Positions 34,192 to 46,607 of a stretch of 64,000 nucleotides of DNA are shown here, piece after piece. The stretch lies in assembly GCA_021234155.1 (NCBI GenBank), contig JAJEKV010000002.1:8534811-8598810 (forward strand), given 5' to 3'. This DNA is from Isoetes taiwanensis. Its lineage: Eukaryota > Streptophyta > Lycopodiopsida > Isoetales > Isoetaceae. Position 1 is the stretch's first letter; each line of letters begins with the position of its first letter. The position numbers were made by a program, and so were the translations under genes. Below the pieces are notes generated by a model. The model was not told where the DNA came from, ran no database searches, and saw only the letters and a list, made by a program, of their open reading frames with translations.

Positions 34192-35939
34192 CTAGAAGAT
34201 CGTCACTAAACACTGGCTGGAGAAACGACATGTCAATGGAGGGATCTCTGTGAAGCTCTGACTGGAAGATGTAGAACATATGCTTGCATGGAATGAAGGT
34301 TCCCTGGCAACCCTCTTCTGATAATTGGGACAGGTGCATGAAGACTCTTTCTTGATGCTAACAATATATACATTGCCATTTCTGTTCAAAGTGAACTCCA
34401 CATGCCTTTTATGAACAATTACATTCTTACAATTGAGACATCCATGTCTTTGCTCTGCTCCAAATTTAGTTCTGCAACTCTATTAAGTTTAGTCCTTCTG
34501 TTTACATGCTTATCATCACGTCTCATGACAGAGTGCTGACTTCCAAGACTGTTAACATACTGAACATCTTCATTTTGATGGGTCAATCCTTCCAGATTAT
34601 CCTTCCAGATTATAGCCACCCCTTTCCAAAGTCTTGAGCCACAAAACGGGACGATTGGATGTGGAAACCATATCTGCATTACCATGTGCACCTATAGTTG
34701 TCAGGACAAAATTAAAAAAATTGCTCGCACGTTCCTCCTCTATAGGACCTTACACCATAACACAATGGCACTGCAACTGATGATAGGCCCTTGTTAATCC
34801 ATTTGTCACATTTTTTACCATTTACTGAAACCCTGACTTGACATCTCACTTTACTCCTAGAAGGCTCGTAACCCTTAGATATCATCACTTTATTCAACTT
34901 CTTCCAGAATTTCCTCTGTGATTGGGCATCTTATGTTTTCATATCACAAATTGCTATTGTCACCAAACTTCTCAATCTGTAATGTGGTAATGTTACATAA
35001 GTTAATATTCAAATAAATAAGATATATAAAAAAGGGGTGAATTAAGTGATTACTTACACATGATCATACACGTGGCATGCCAATGTAGTCCATCCATGTA
35101 TTCTTTTAACGCGATCAAAATGCACCCATGAATTGCCAAGATCCTAACCTGGTTACATCCCGTTTACTAAATCAACACCACTACCAGGACCAACAGTTGA
35201 CATTTTAAAAATATAACATCTGCCATTATTTTTGCAATGGGTTTGGTATGGAAACTTTGAGCCATGGAAATATTCATACCGACACTTACTTTTCAGGTAC
35301 ATGATGTTGTTATAGTCATCAACATATTGCTTTTTTTTTTGTCTTGCATCATCTATCCATTTCCTTACATTAGAAAATAATGGAATGCTTAGCTACCCAA
35401 AGTGAAAAATATTACCTCCTTTAGTTGTAAAGTTGCTCTAGGCGATCCAACAGTTCTTCTACCTTGTACGTTGTCAACATCTCAATTTGATCAATCTTTG
35501 ATGTTGAAAGAACGTCTACAATCATCATTTGCATGGCCAATTCATTTTGCATCTTTTTGGGTTCAAATTTACCAATGGAGCTAACTGGCATATTTTGCAA
35601 AAGTGAGTGCAGTCTTCTTATGTCTTCCTTGCTTTCCACATGCCTAATAAGATGAGTATTTCTAGTATGGACTACAAGTCGTGTATCAGTAATGCAGCTA
35701 GGGAGGCAATAATAAATCATCACATCACATCTTGCAATACAAATTGGTTGTTCCTTATAGAACGCACAATGTAGAGAACCTTGTTCTTCTGATGTTGGAC
35801 CAATATTAGTCCTGATCCCTAGAGACCCTCTCCATTGCACAAAATTTGCTTGGCCTTTCCCCAACACATAGTCACAACAAGGATTTTGACATTCTAAGTA
35901 TCCAATACAATAGGCCAACTGCATAAGTATTAATATCAT
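34192..35939 (-). pseudogene. SWIM zinc-finger protein, likely MULE transposase-related
   Basis: The first part (35,939-35,421, 172 open codons) is Cys-rich: GYLECQNPCCDYVLGKG, LHCAFYKEQPICIARCDV and YYCLPSCITDTR, followed by a helical stretch ending DVLSTSKIDQIEML. After a gap with weak coding come CDKWINKGLSS (about 34,800) and LEGLTHQNEDVQY (about 34,600). The C-terminus reads FTLNRNGNVYIVSIKKES, then CTCPNYQKR, and after a one-base frame change GCQGTFIPCKHMFYIFQ. That is a SWIM finger (CxC...CxH; 34,338-34,280). The frame change lies at a CCAGG site, a suspected sequencing-error context. No DDE core was found between 35,400 and 34,900. Confidence 0.65.
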
Positions 35940-36625
35940 AGTTTAACACTGTAGATAGCATACTGCTATCAACAGTGCATATTCCATTCATGAATGGCAA
36001 GCATAGTTCTTGCACTCAACCAGAAGCCTTGAAAAGGAGCTTCTTTGCAGAACTCTCTCCCATTCAGGAGCTCTATGCAAAATCTCTAACGAAGTTTGAA
36101 GCGCTATGGGACGTTTGAAAGTAACTTCAAATTATTTACTAAACAGATTCAAGATTAACTTCGAGCTTCCTGTTATTAAATTTCCACATTTATAGACAAG
36201 TTATCTAACGGATAGCTTTCAGATTCATGGTTGTAACTAACTTGGACGTTAATTTGTGTACTTTTAATTATGACACCATTTTCGTTACTAATGTTGCGTA
36301 TTGCAGTTCAATTATGTCACTAATTTAATTATTTCCATTTAATTATGGCACCATGTTGTAATTTAGTAGACCCTAAACCCGATTGCTTTATTAGTCCAAA
36401 ATTTATAAGCCTTACAACTTTTTCTTTCAAAGAAAAATTCGATCCATTTATATAACTTTGTTTCAAAAAAAGTTCCAGAACAGCAAATACATCGGCCAAC
36501 GGCCAAGGTCAAAAAAAGTTTCGAAAATTGCAGATGGTCTGAATCGATCAGGTCTGATGAATCGATCAGATTGGTTTTCTTCAGTTGAACGTTGAGTTCT
36601 TTTCAGTTGAACGTTGAACGTTGGC
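35940..36625. other. AT-rich region upstream of the SWIM gene
   Basis: No open frame or motif beyond a short doublet of CAGTTGAACGTTGA near 36,583-36,620. It may contain the 5' flank of the minus-strand SWIM gene. Confidence 0.5.
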
Positions 36626-37264
36626 AAACGGCGCCGTTTCCAGGTTTTCTCATGAAGACAGGTTCTATCTGAGTTTATCATAAATCTGAGTTTTATCTTA
36701 TGAATCGGCGGCATTTATCTGAGTTTATCATAGGAAAACGAAATATCCTAAACTTGTGACCTGAACACAGACTCCTGAGCTTTTATTCTGAACGAAATAT
36801 CTGAGTGAAACGGCGCCGTTTGAGGTCAGAGCATTCTCCATTCCAAGTTTTTTTCGATTTAGATGTATATCCAGGTTATTATTGGCGACATCCAGGTTAC
36901 CATTGCAGTGAATGGGTTGAATGGGCTTGAATGGGCTTGCAAACGTTGAGGCAAACGGCGCCGTTTCAGGTGAGAAATTAGCGCAAGAAGTAAGGTTGCA
37001 GAAGAATCCGAAGGCATAGCAACACTACTCTCGCAGAGCTGTACTGGTGAGCTATCGGTATTAAGCAATACTACTCTAGCAGAGCTGGGACTTGTATCAT
37101 CATAATAGAACAGATAGTAACATAAGGCGGGTGTCCAGATCCATTTGCAAACGGCGCCGTTTAGGAGGTTAGATTCCATCTAAAAAAATTGTTTTCTTTT
37201 ACAGCAAATGGTTCAATCCATAAGAAACCATTTGTCAATCTATGACACTGAAATGGCGCCGTTT
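36626..37264. repeat. Five copies of the 14-bp palindrome AAACGGCGCCGTTT
   Basis: Exact copies at 36,626-36,639, 36,808-36,821, 36,953-36,966 and 37,149-37,162. A one-mismatch copy (AAATGGCGCCGTTT) is at 37,251-37,264. Spacings are 182, 145, 196 and 102 bp. The surrounding DNA is AT-rich, so GC-rich sites this long should not recur by chance. Each half holds AACGG (core of plant MSA/Myb sites) and the centre GGCGCC resembles an E2F core. Binding by a transposase or a cell-cycle factor is inference. Confidence 0.85.
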
Positions 37265-39574
37265 GCTTCACATTCAGATGTTTGGCACTCCGGTCACTTG
37301 AAACATTATCCTGACTGTGGAGGATTCTTACATCAGAGTACCCGGTATGTTTGTATTGTATCTGCATTGAATTATTCTATTGCATCTGCACGAGGTCCAG
37401 CATTGGCAAGTTTGAAACTGAACATCTTTTCTTACTATTCTAGTTAATTTCAGTTAATTTTCTTTTCCAGTTAATTCATAGTGTTGATATTTGTTGTCTT
37501 ACAAACAGGTGCATCCAGTTAAATTTTATCTCAGGGGCTACATTTTGCACATCCGTTATTTCTACTCTACTTTTCTTGCAAAAATAACAGATGCATAAAT
37601 TTGAATTGTAATGGTCTCTTTATATATAGTGTCTACGTGGTCACAGAAAGAGGTTCCTTAATCACCAGAATGTGAGCTTGGGTACTCAATGTAGGCATGC
37701 TCATGCTATTTTTTAAACACATGTATTTCCTATTTCCCTTTTAAATTTACACAGGAGCCATTAGTGCCACAGAAATGTTGTGTTGTATTGCTGTTCAGAA
37801 TCCATTTATGGGGATAATAGGCAATGCATATCATATAGCAATGATATGATTGTCTTCTTTAATGTGCTCAGTCTATGTTAAGTAAAATATAGTTCTGTTG
37901 AGGTGAATGTGCATATTTTCCCAATACACTAAAACAATGGAGCTGTTCTCCTCATTTATGAATCCAGTGGAGCAGTTGGAAACTTTCAGAAACTACGTCT
38001 TCTTGAACAAGACAGTTGGAGTAAGAATGATCTAACCTCCTTTTTCAATTATACATAGTTGTAAGTTATTATTCACATGCTCCATGCTTTTCTTGCAGAT
38101 AGTAAGACAGTAAGCATAGTTGGAAAACCTTATGCAATCATATTTTCCAGCTCTGTTAAGTGAGACCAGTTGCATTATAGGTATGTTCTCACATTATTTA
38201 GACTACAAAAGTATGTCTTTTATGTTTTGATTCAATAGTAATCGGATGCATTTATTGCAGGTACTGTTTTGCAAATCCCCAAAGAATGAGGAATCTAACC
38301 GTCGCTACGTTGAAAGATGGAGAATTGTGCCATGCAAAATGTAAGATCTTTTTAAAACTGCATATATACATAGACATGAGGTGTTGGCATGACTTCAAGA
38401 TTATTTAATCAACTTATTTCTACAATATTTATTGCGTGATAATGGATGGTAGCTTCAATGAGCATTCATTGAGCATTAATGGAGTAATTACATGAATTTT
38501 CAGTTCAATGCACATTCATAGAGAAATCTATGTAAGCCTCTTGACGATTATTTTCGACTATAGGAGGTGGAGAGCAAGATAAGGGTAATTTTAGAAGAGA
38601 GAATGCATGATTTAGAATTGTCCTTTCACAGGTGTTGTAATGAACTCTAGAGCTAGCCTCTCTCTTAAATTGATGGCATTGCTCCTCAACCAGAGAGAAA
38701 CGTGTTTTGTTGCATTTTTTGGATGAGGATGTTTGAAAATAACTATTTTGCCAGTCTATGATTTATCATACTGAAGCCAAGTAAAAGACGCGTTTTGGAG
38801 GATGACGATTGTTCATGTAGTATATGCTTTGTATTTCTATTAAAACGGTAATCACATAACTTTTTTGTTTTTGATGTTCATGCATCAATGTGGAACTTCC
38901 ATGTGTATTATGATGATAAATATGCGAGTAGATTTTTTAAACCAATAATGCTTTGTGGTGTGTTTTTGCAAAACTTCAAGAGCTTCCCAGCAGTTTGAAT
39001 AGGCAGTTTGAATAGTTAAAATAGATTCATTGGCATTTTTCTCTCTGGAAGAGGGTATGCATGTATAGAATATATCTTTCATAATGGCATTGGGCATGCT
39101 TTGCAAACCTTTGAATTTAAAATATATGCTCAAATAAAAATGTTAGTAAATGAATATATGTTAGTTGATGATGTTTGTAAATGTTAGTTGATGATACTGT
39201 AATTAGACAACTTCAATAACAAAAATAATTACAAAAGCAAATAAAGTACATTCTTGCCAATACTTCTTGTTGAAATTGCATTGTATTAAAGGCCGAGGAA
39301 AAACACATGCTAGGACATCAGTTCAGCAATGCCGGGCACACGTTTACTAGTCTGTATTGAGTTGGACCTTCAATGAGGCAATGTTAGATTGAGTCAATTC
39401 TCATAAGTTTGACTAGTAATTCGTCCACTCTTGTATAATTCAATTTGATTAATAATTCATCCAGGCATATGATGTTCTAATTATTCCATGTGAAGGCCTC
39501 TATGGTGTTTTGACAAAATAGGTATAGAATTCAGGATAAGAGCATCGATGTAGAAAGATAGGTATAGAAGTCAC
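37265..39574. other. AT-rich non-coding right part of the Mutator-like element
   Basis: About 2.3 kb without convincing coding signal on either strand. The longest frames are under 90 codons with plain AT-driven composition. Short spaced duplications such as AGTTGATGATG (39,163 and 39,187) are the only local structure noted. Confidence 0.55.
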
Positions 39575-39635
39575 AAAAAGACCATAAAGACCAGCATGAA
39601 AAAGACCATGGAAAAGATTTCCCCATATAGATCGA

Positions 39636-40035
39636 CATAGGGCTCCTGCCTGTCCACATCCAAGTGCGTGTGGTAAAAGTTGCTCTCAGCATGTGGGAAG
39701 TAGCAAGCCGCCACAAAGAGAGGGCTGCCATCGCTGTTCTGCACTCGTACCCACAGGTATCTGTTGTGCCTGTCTGCCTTACACAGGGAGACCGATTGGG
39801 CCAAGGCTGTCTGGTAATAACACGCAATTCCTCCGTGTCCTCGTTTCCCGGTGCACTCATTGAAGACGGAGTAGCGCTGGTATCCTGGCAAATCAGGTAG
39901 CCTGTGACCAGCATGTTCCCATGTTTCCATGAGGAAGATAAGGTCCATGTCCATGGCGACGGAATTGAGACTATCCCCCTTCTGCCATGGAAAGCCACGG
40001 CAATTCCAGGATACCACGCTGAGGCACGATGGCAT
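39636..40035 (-). pseudogene. LINE C ORF2, N-terminal endonuclease part
   Basis: Open minus-strand segment starting MPSCLSVVSWNCRGFPWQKG, followed by MDMDLIFLMETWEHAG, GYQRYSVFNE and EPYVDLY. This is the apurinic-type endonuclease fold of LINE ORF2 (EEP superfamily: metal-binding Asn in WNCRG, Glu in METW). The reading continues at 26,210 on the far side of the inserted Mutator-like element. Confidence 0.88.
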
Positions 40036-41949
40036 GCATCGCCACTTCAGGTCCGGTGGTAGTGGTGGTCCTAGGGGGAGCGGAAGATGTGGATGCCTGT
40101 GCCGCTAAGGAAGATGAGAAAGCTATGAAGTTGTTTCAAGAAATGCAAGCTAAAGAGTGGAGAAAGGGAAAAAGATTGCATGCTCTTTCTTTAAGCTGCA
40201 ATTTAATGATGCATGTAGGTATTGACGATGCCCTTCTTGACATGTATGGAAAATAATATTACCACAAGAAGGCACTAGAAGTAACAACTTCAAACATGTA
40301 TTTATTCTAGTCTGCCATTGAAGCTATTCAAATTAGACATTGCAGCATGGATTAGGGATGATGTAGATATGTTATGTGAAGCCGTTCCGTTTTCCATTGA
40401 CATGTTGTTACATAGATTGTAGATGATATTTCAAATTTCTCGCTTCGCTAGAGTTTTAGAAAAGCTTATGTGGCACATTAGTATATTTTAGAACGAGATC
40501 ATTTGTAGTAAATATATTAATCTAGCTGTAATGCTATTGTGGCATAACAAAGGGTTGTGTTTAGGTTCCCCGTTTAAACAATTTTTTGCCCCTTAGACGT
40601 AAATTCTCCGTTTTCAAACTCATGCCCGATGAATGGTGGAACCTGAATTAGGCCTTGGACATAGTCAAGATCCCAATGAGGATGTTGGGCTAATTGAAGC
40701 TAATAGTACACCATTAGGCCTTGGACATAGCCAAGATCCCAATGAGAATGTTGGAGTATACCATGTAGTAGGAGGGTTGACCATCTACATTGTGGACAAT
40801 ATTGATCATGGGGTTAGTAATTGATTCGCCATTGGATTGTGCCCAAAATAATTGAATTGATGATGGGATGAAGAAACGGAAAAAATAGTGCAAGAGATTG
40901 ATTCCGATGCAATCCCTAAATCCCATTGGGCTTTCTTGTTGGTAGAGCATCTAGATTGCCCAATCAAAATAGCAGAAGCTAGGACACATTACTTTAGGAG
41001 CCCACTCTCTTTTAGCTTAAATTTGTTGTCGCCTTCCCATCCCACATCGCAAATGAGATTGGCAACCAAAGACTTTTGTTGAATGAAAATAAAGATCTGA
41101 TTATAAATTTCTTTCGCAGAAGCATCGGAATTGGCATTTTTTTTTTTATTTCTTGGAGAGGTGTTTATATGTCAATGTATTCGTGTATTGGCTACTCTTT
41201 TGATATTTTAAATATGAGAAATCGACAACTACTATTCACAAGCTTAGTCATCTCAAATGAGAAGCAAAAATGCCACATAAAGAGAAACCATACACCCTAA
41301 AATTTAGCTGCCAATTCCCTTACCACATTAGTATAAATGAGATTAAATAGATTAATCTTCCTAGCTGTAAATGCTATTGTGGCATAACAAAGGGTTTTGT
41401 TTAGGTTCCCGATTTAAACAATTTTTTGCCCATTAGATGTAAAATCGGTAATTTTTCAAACTCATGGCCTAGGTGAATGGTGGAACTTGAATTAGGCCTT
41501 GGACATAGTCAAGATCCCAATGGGGATTTGGGCTAATTGAAGATAATAGTACAAAGCATTAGCCCTTGGATATAGCCAAGATTCCAATAAGGATGTTGGG
41601 CCAATTAATTGAAGATAATAGTATACCATGTAGTAGGAGGGTTGACCATCTGCATTGTAAACTCTATATGGGTTGACCATCTACATTGTGGACAATATTG
41701 ACTAGTGGTGGTTACTAGTTGATTTGGCCATTGGATTATGCCCAAATTAACGAAGAAACGGAAAAATAGTGCAAGAGATTGATTCCCATTCAATCCCTAA
41801 ATCCCACTAGCCTTATGTAACACAGTTCCAAAGATACATGTCCTTGCCATAGTTCCAAAGTTAGGTCAAATTCTAATATGGCTTGCTACATTGCAATTGT
41901 GGGGTATTAGTATGTGGAGTTTGTGAATAATACTAGGTTTTGACAACTT

Positions 41950-42303
41950 ATGCTGCACAACAATTTGTTGAGGAGTGGCATTTCTTTCAGCCTTGCACAT
42001 ATGATAAATTCTATTAACATGTCCAACAACAAATTATCAGGCCATATTCCAAAATCACTGCCATTTAGAGAGACAATTTGGGAAGGGCTCAATGTGTCAA
42101 ACAATCATCTTAGTGAGAAGACCCCACAAGGATTTGCCTTCAATTACATAGGGGCATCTAGCTTCAGAGGCAACCCGGGACTATGCGATCATCCCTTGCA
42201 ACCATATTCAGGACGGACAATCATATCCCTTTTGTCTTCAAATAGAAATTTTTGGAAATCAATAAATGCATGGGCCACAATGTGGCATGTGGGCTTGCAG
42301 TAA
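41950..42303 (+). pseudogene. LRR receptor-like fragment, unit 6 (117 codons, open)
   Basis: Open copy with a few substitutions relative to unit 3: GISFSLAHM, SLPFRET and SSNRNF. Stop at the same position. Confidence 0.82.
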
Positions 42304-42327
42304 CTCTAATATTAGGAAGCCATTGCT

Positions 42328-42628
42328 TGTCTAGTTTATCCTGATGCAAAGGTCTAGTGCAGTAGTGACCTAGATGCAACGGTTGCCTTTGATAGCCTAA
42401 GAAATCTGTGGTCACAAGAAATGCCATAAGTGCTGCATATGTCCAGATTAAGGAAGATGAGAAAGCTATGAAGTTGTTTCAAGAAATGCAAGCTAAAGAG
42501 TGGAGAAAGGGAAAAAGATTGCATGCTCTTTCTTTAAGCTGCAATTTAATGATGCATGTAGCTATTGACGATGCCCTTCTTGACATGTATGGAAAATAAT
42601 ATTACCACAAGGAGGCACTAGAAGTAAC
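42328..42628 (+). pseudogene. PPR fragment, unit 6 (stop replaced by Arg)
   Basis: Here the TGA at the VVTWNA position reads AGA, giving VVTRNAISAAYVQIKEDEKA and a 63-codon open frame (42,408-42,599) through MKLFQEMQ to ALLDMYGK. The upstream frame change remains, so this is a chance loss of one stop within a pseudogene. Confidence 0.8.
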
Positions 42629-44285
42629 AACTTCAAACATGTATTTATTCTAGTCTGCCATTGAAGCTATTCAAATTAGACATTGCAGCATGGATTAGGG
42701 ATGATGTAGATATGTTATGTGAAGCCGTTCCGTTTTCCATTGACATGTTGTTACATAGATTGTACATGACATTTCAAATTCCTCGCTTCGCTAGAGTTTT
42801 AGAAAAGCTTATGTGGCACATTAGTATATTTTAGAACGAGATCATTTGTAGTAAATATATTAATCTAGCTGTAATGCTATTGTGGCATAACAAAGGGTTG
42901 TGTTTAGGTTCCCCGTTTAAACAATTTTTTGCCCCTTAGATGTAAATTCTCCCTTTTCAAACTCACGCTCGATGAATGGTGGAACCTGAATTATGCCTGG
43001 ACATAGCCAAGATCCCAATGAGGATGTTGGGCTAATTGAAGCTAATAGTACACCATTAGGCCTTGGACATAGCCAAGATCCCAATGAGAATGTTGGAGTA
43101 TATCAAGTAGTAGGAGGGTTGACCATCTACATTGTGGACAATATTGATCAGTGGGGTTAGTAATTGATTCGGCCATTGGATTGTGCCCAAAATAATTGAA
43201 TTGATGACTGGGATGAAGAAACGGAAAAATAGTGCAAGAGATTGATTCCGATGCAATCCCTAAATCCCATTGGGCTTTCTTGTTGGTAGAGCATCTAGAT
43301 TGCCCAATCAAAATAGCAGAGAAGCTAGGACACATTACTTTAGGAGCCCACTCTCTTTAGCTTAAATTTGTTGTCGCTTCCCATCCCAGACTGCAAATGA
43401 GATTGGCAACGCAAGCCAGCACTTTTGTTGAATGAAAATAAAGATGTAGTTATAAATTTCTTTTCTGGGTAGCATCGATGAATTGGCATTTTTTTTATTT
43501 CTTGGAGAGGTGTTTATATGTCAATGTATTCAGGTATTGGCTACTCTTTTGATATTTTAAATATGAGAAATCGACTACTACTATTCACAAGCTTAGTCAT
43601 CTCGAAATGAGAAGCAGCAAATGCCACATAAAGACCATACACCCTAAAATTTAGCTGCCAATTCCCTTACCACATTAGTATAAATGAGATTAAATAGATT
43701 AATCTTCCTAGCTGTAAATGCTATTGTGGCATAACAAAGGGTTTTGTTTAGGTTCCCGATTTAAACAATTTTTGCCCATTAGATGTAAATCGACCGTTTT
43801 CAAACTCATGGTCGGTGAATGGTGGAACCTGAATTAGGCCTTGGACATAGTCAAGATCCCAATGGGGATTTGGGCTAATTGAAGATAATAGTACATCATT
43901 AGCCCTTGGATATAGCCAAGATTCCAATAAGGATGTTGGGCCAATTGAAGATAATAGTATACCATGTAGTAGGAGGGTTGACCATCTGCATTGTAAACTC
44001 TATATGGGTTGACCATCTACATTGTGGACAATATTGACTAGTGGTGGTTACTAGTTGATTTGGCCATTGGATTATGCCCAAATTAACGAAGAAACGGAAA
44101 AATAGTGCAAGAGATTGATTCCCATTCAATCCCTAAATCCCACTAGCCTTATGTAACACAGTTCCAAAGATACATGTCCTTGCCATAGTTCCAAAGTTAG
44201 GTCAAATTCTAATATGGCTTGCTACATTGCAATTGTGGGGTATTAGTATGTGGAGTTTGTGAATAATACTAGGTTTTGACAACTT

Positions 44286-44639
44286 ATGCTGCACAACAAT
44301 TTGTTGAGGAGTGGCATTCCTTTCAGCCTTGCAGATATGATAAATTCTATTAACATGTCCAACAACAAATTATCAGGCCATATTCCAAAATCACTGGCAT
44401 TTAGAGAGACAATTTGGGAAGGGCTCAATGTGTCAAACAATAATCTTAGTGAGAAGACCCCACAAGGATTTGCCTTCAATTACATAGGGGCATCTAGCTT
44501 CAGAGGCAACCTGGGACTATGCGATCATCCCTTGCAACCATATTCAGGACGGACATTCATATCCCTTTTGTCTTCAATTAGAAATTTTTGGAAATCAATA
44601 AATGCATGGGCCACAATGTGGCATGTGGGCTTGCAGTAA
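44286..44639 (+). pseudogene. LRR receptor-like fragment, unit 7 (117 codons, open)
   Basis: Open copy sharing with unit 8 the substitutions SNNNLSEK, RGNLGLCD and SGRTFIS, so the capping motif reads GNLGLC instead of GNPGLC. Confidence 0.82.
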
Positions 44640-44663
44640 CTCTAATATTAGGAAGCCATTGCT

Positions 44664-44964
44664 TGTCTAGTTTATCCTGATGCAAAGGTCTAGTGCAGTA
44701 GTGACCTAGATGCAACGGTTGCCTTTGATAGCCTAAGAAATCTGTGGTCACATGAAATGCCATAAGTGCTGCATATGTCCAGATTAAGGAAGATGAGAAA
44801 GCTATGAAGTTGTTTCAAGAAATGCAAGCTAAAGAGTGGAGAAAGGGAAAAAGATTGCATGCTCTTTCTTTAAGCTGCAATTTAATGATGCATGTAGCTA
44901 TTGACGATGCCCTTCTTGACATGTATGGAAAATAATATTACCACAAGGAGGCACTAGAAGTAAC
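44664..44964 (+). pseudogene. PPR fragment, unit 7
   Basis: Majority sequence with the TGA stop in the VVT*NA motif. Confidence 0.8.
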
Positions 44965-46607
44965 AACTTCAAACATGTATTTATTCTAGTCTGTCATTGA
45001 AGCTATTCAAATTAGACATTGCAACATGGATTAGGGATGATGTAGATATGTTATGTGAAGCCGTTCCGTTTTCCATTGACATGTTGTTACATAGATTGTA
45101 CATGAGATTTCAAATTCCTCACTTCGCTAGAGTTTTAGAAAAGCTTATGTGGCACATTAGTATATTTTAGAACGAGATCATTTGTAGTAAATATATTAAT
45201 CTTTGTGGCATAACAAAGGGTTGTGTTTAGGTTCCCCGTTTAAACAATTTTTTGCCCCTTAGATGTAAATTCTCCGTTTTCAAACTCACGCTCGATGAAT
45301 GGTGGAACCTGAATTATGCCTGGACATAGCCAAGATCCCAATGAGGATGTTGGGCTAATTGAAGCTAATAGTACACCATTAGGCCTTGGACATAGCCAAG
45401 ATCCCAATGAGAATGTTGGAGTATATCAAGTAGTAGGAGGGTTGACCATCTACATTGTGGACAATATTGATCAGTGGGGTTAGTAATTGATTCGGCCATT
45501 GGATTGTGCCCAAAATAATTGAATTGATGACTGGGATGAAGAAACGGAAAAATAGTGCAAGAGATTGATTCCGATGCAATCCCTAAATCCCATTGGGCTT
45601 TCTTGTTGGTAGAGCATCTAGATTGCCCAATCAAAATAGCAGAGAAGCTAGGACACATTACTTTAGGAGCCCACTCTCTTTAGCTTAAATTTGTTGTCGC
45701 TTCCCATCGGTCGCAAATGAGATTGGCAACATAAGCCCAAGACTTTTGTTGAATGAAAATAAAGATGCAGTTATAAATTTCTTCTGCAGAAGCATCAGTA
45801 ATTGGCATTTTTTTTTATTTCTTGGAGAGGTGTTTATATGTCAATGTATTCAGGTATTGGCTACTCTTTTGATATTTTAAATATGAGAAATCGACTACTA
45901 CTATTCACAAGCTTAGTCATCTCGAAATGAGAAGCAGGAAATGCCACATAAAGAGAAACCATACACCCTAAAAATTTAGCCAATTCCTTACCACATTAGT
46001 ATAAATGAGATTAAATAGATTAATCTTCCTAGCTGTCAGAAATGCTATTGTGGCATAACAAAGGGTTTTGTTTAGGTTCGATTTAAACAATGTTTGCCCA
46101 TTAGATGTAAATCGACCGTTTTCAAACTCATGCTCAATGAATGGTGGAACCTGAATTAGGCCTTGGACATAGTCAAGATCCCAATGGGGATTTGGGCTAA
46201 TTGAAGATAATAGTACAGCATTAGCCCTTGGATATAGCCAAGATTCCAATAAGGATGTTGGGCCAATTGAAGATAATAGTATACCATGTAGTAGGAGGGT
46301 TGATCATCTGCATTATAAACTCTATATGGGTTGACCATCTACATTGTGGACAATATTGACTAGTGGTGGTTACTAGTTGATTTGGCCATTGGATTATGCC
46401 CAAATTAACGAAGAAACGGAAAAATAGTGCAAGAGATTGATTCCCATTCAATCCCTAAATCCCACTAGCCTTATGTAACACAGTTCCAAAGATACATGTC
46501 CTTGCCATAGTTCCAAAGTTAGGTCAAATTCTAATATGGCTTGCTACATTGCAATTGTGGGGTATTAGTATGTGGAGTTTGTGAATAATACTAGGTTTTG
46601 ACAACTT

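Larger units (their letters stand above)
26211..39623 (-). mobile_element. Mutator-like (MULE-type) element, 13.4 kb, with another transposon nested inside
   Basis: Bounded by the 12-bp duplication. Its ends are imperfect inverted repeats of about 50 bp rich in TGGTCTTTTT: left 26,218-26,262, right 39,575-39,612 (reverse complement CATGGTCTTTTTCATG). Removing the nested TIR element (26,422-34,068) leaves about 5.8 kb. That holds a minus-strand gene ending in a SWIM zinc finger, a domain carried by many Mutator-family transposases. The superfamily call rests on the SWIM finger, G-starting ends and duplication length. Mu-type duplications are usually 8-11 bp, so 12 is slightly long. Confidence 0.72.
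23119..40105 (-). mobile_element. LINE C: 5'-truncated non-LTR retrotransposon, interrupted by a 13.4-kb Mutator-like element
   Basis: Same LINE family (shared ATCGTCCACGGAGACCAA near the 3' end), but with a different tail: (AATAG)n at 23,119-23,135 on the plus strand, so (CTATT)n in sense. LINE sequence covers 23,119-26,210 and 39,624-40,105. The 5' end stops just before the endonuclease start, so ORF1 is missing. TAAG flanks both ends (23,115-23,118 and 40,106-40,109). Its coding segments are better preserved than in A and B. Confidence 0.9.
22993..40283 (+). pseudogene. PPR fragment, unit 5, split by LINE C and its nested elements
   Basis: Left part ends at CCAGATTAAG (23,118). Right part resumes at TAAGGAAGATGAG (40,106). 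TAAG is present on both sides and is the likely 4-bp target duplication. Confidence 0.82.
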
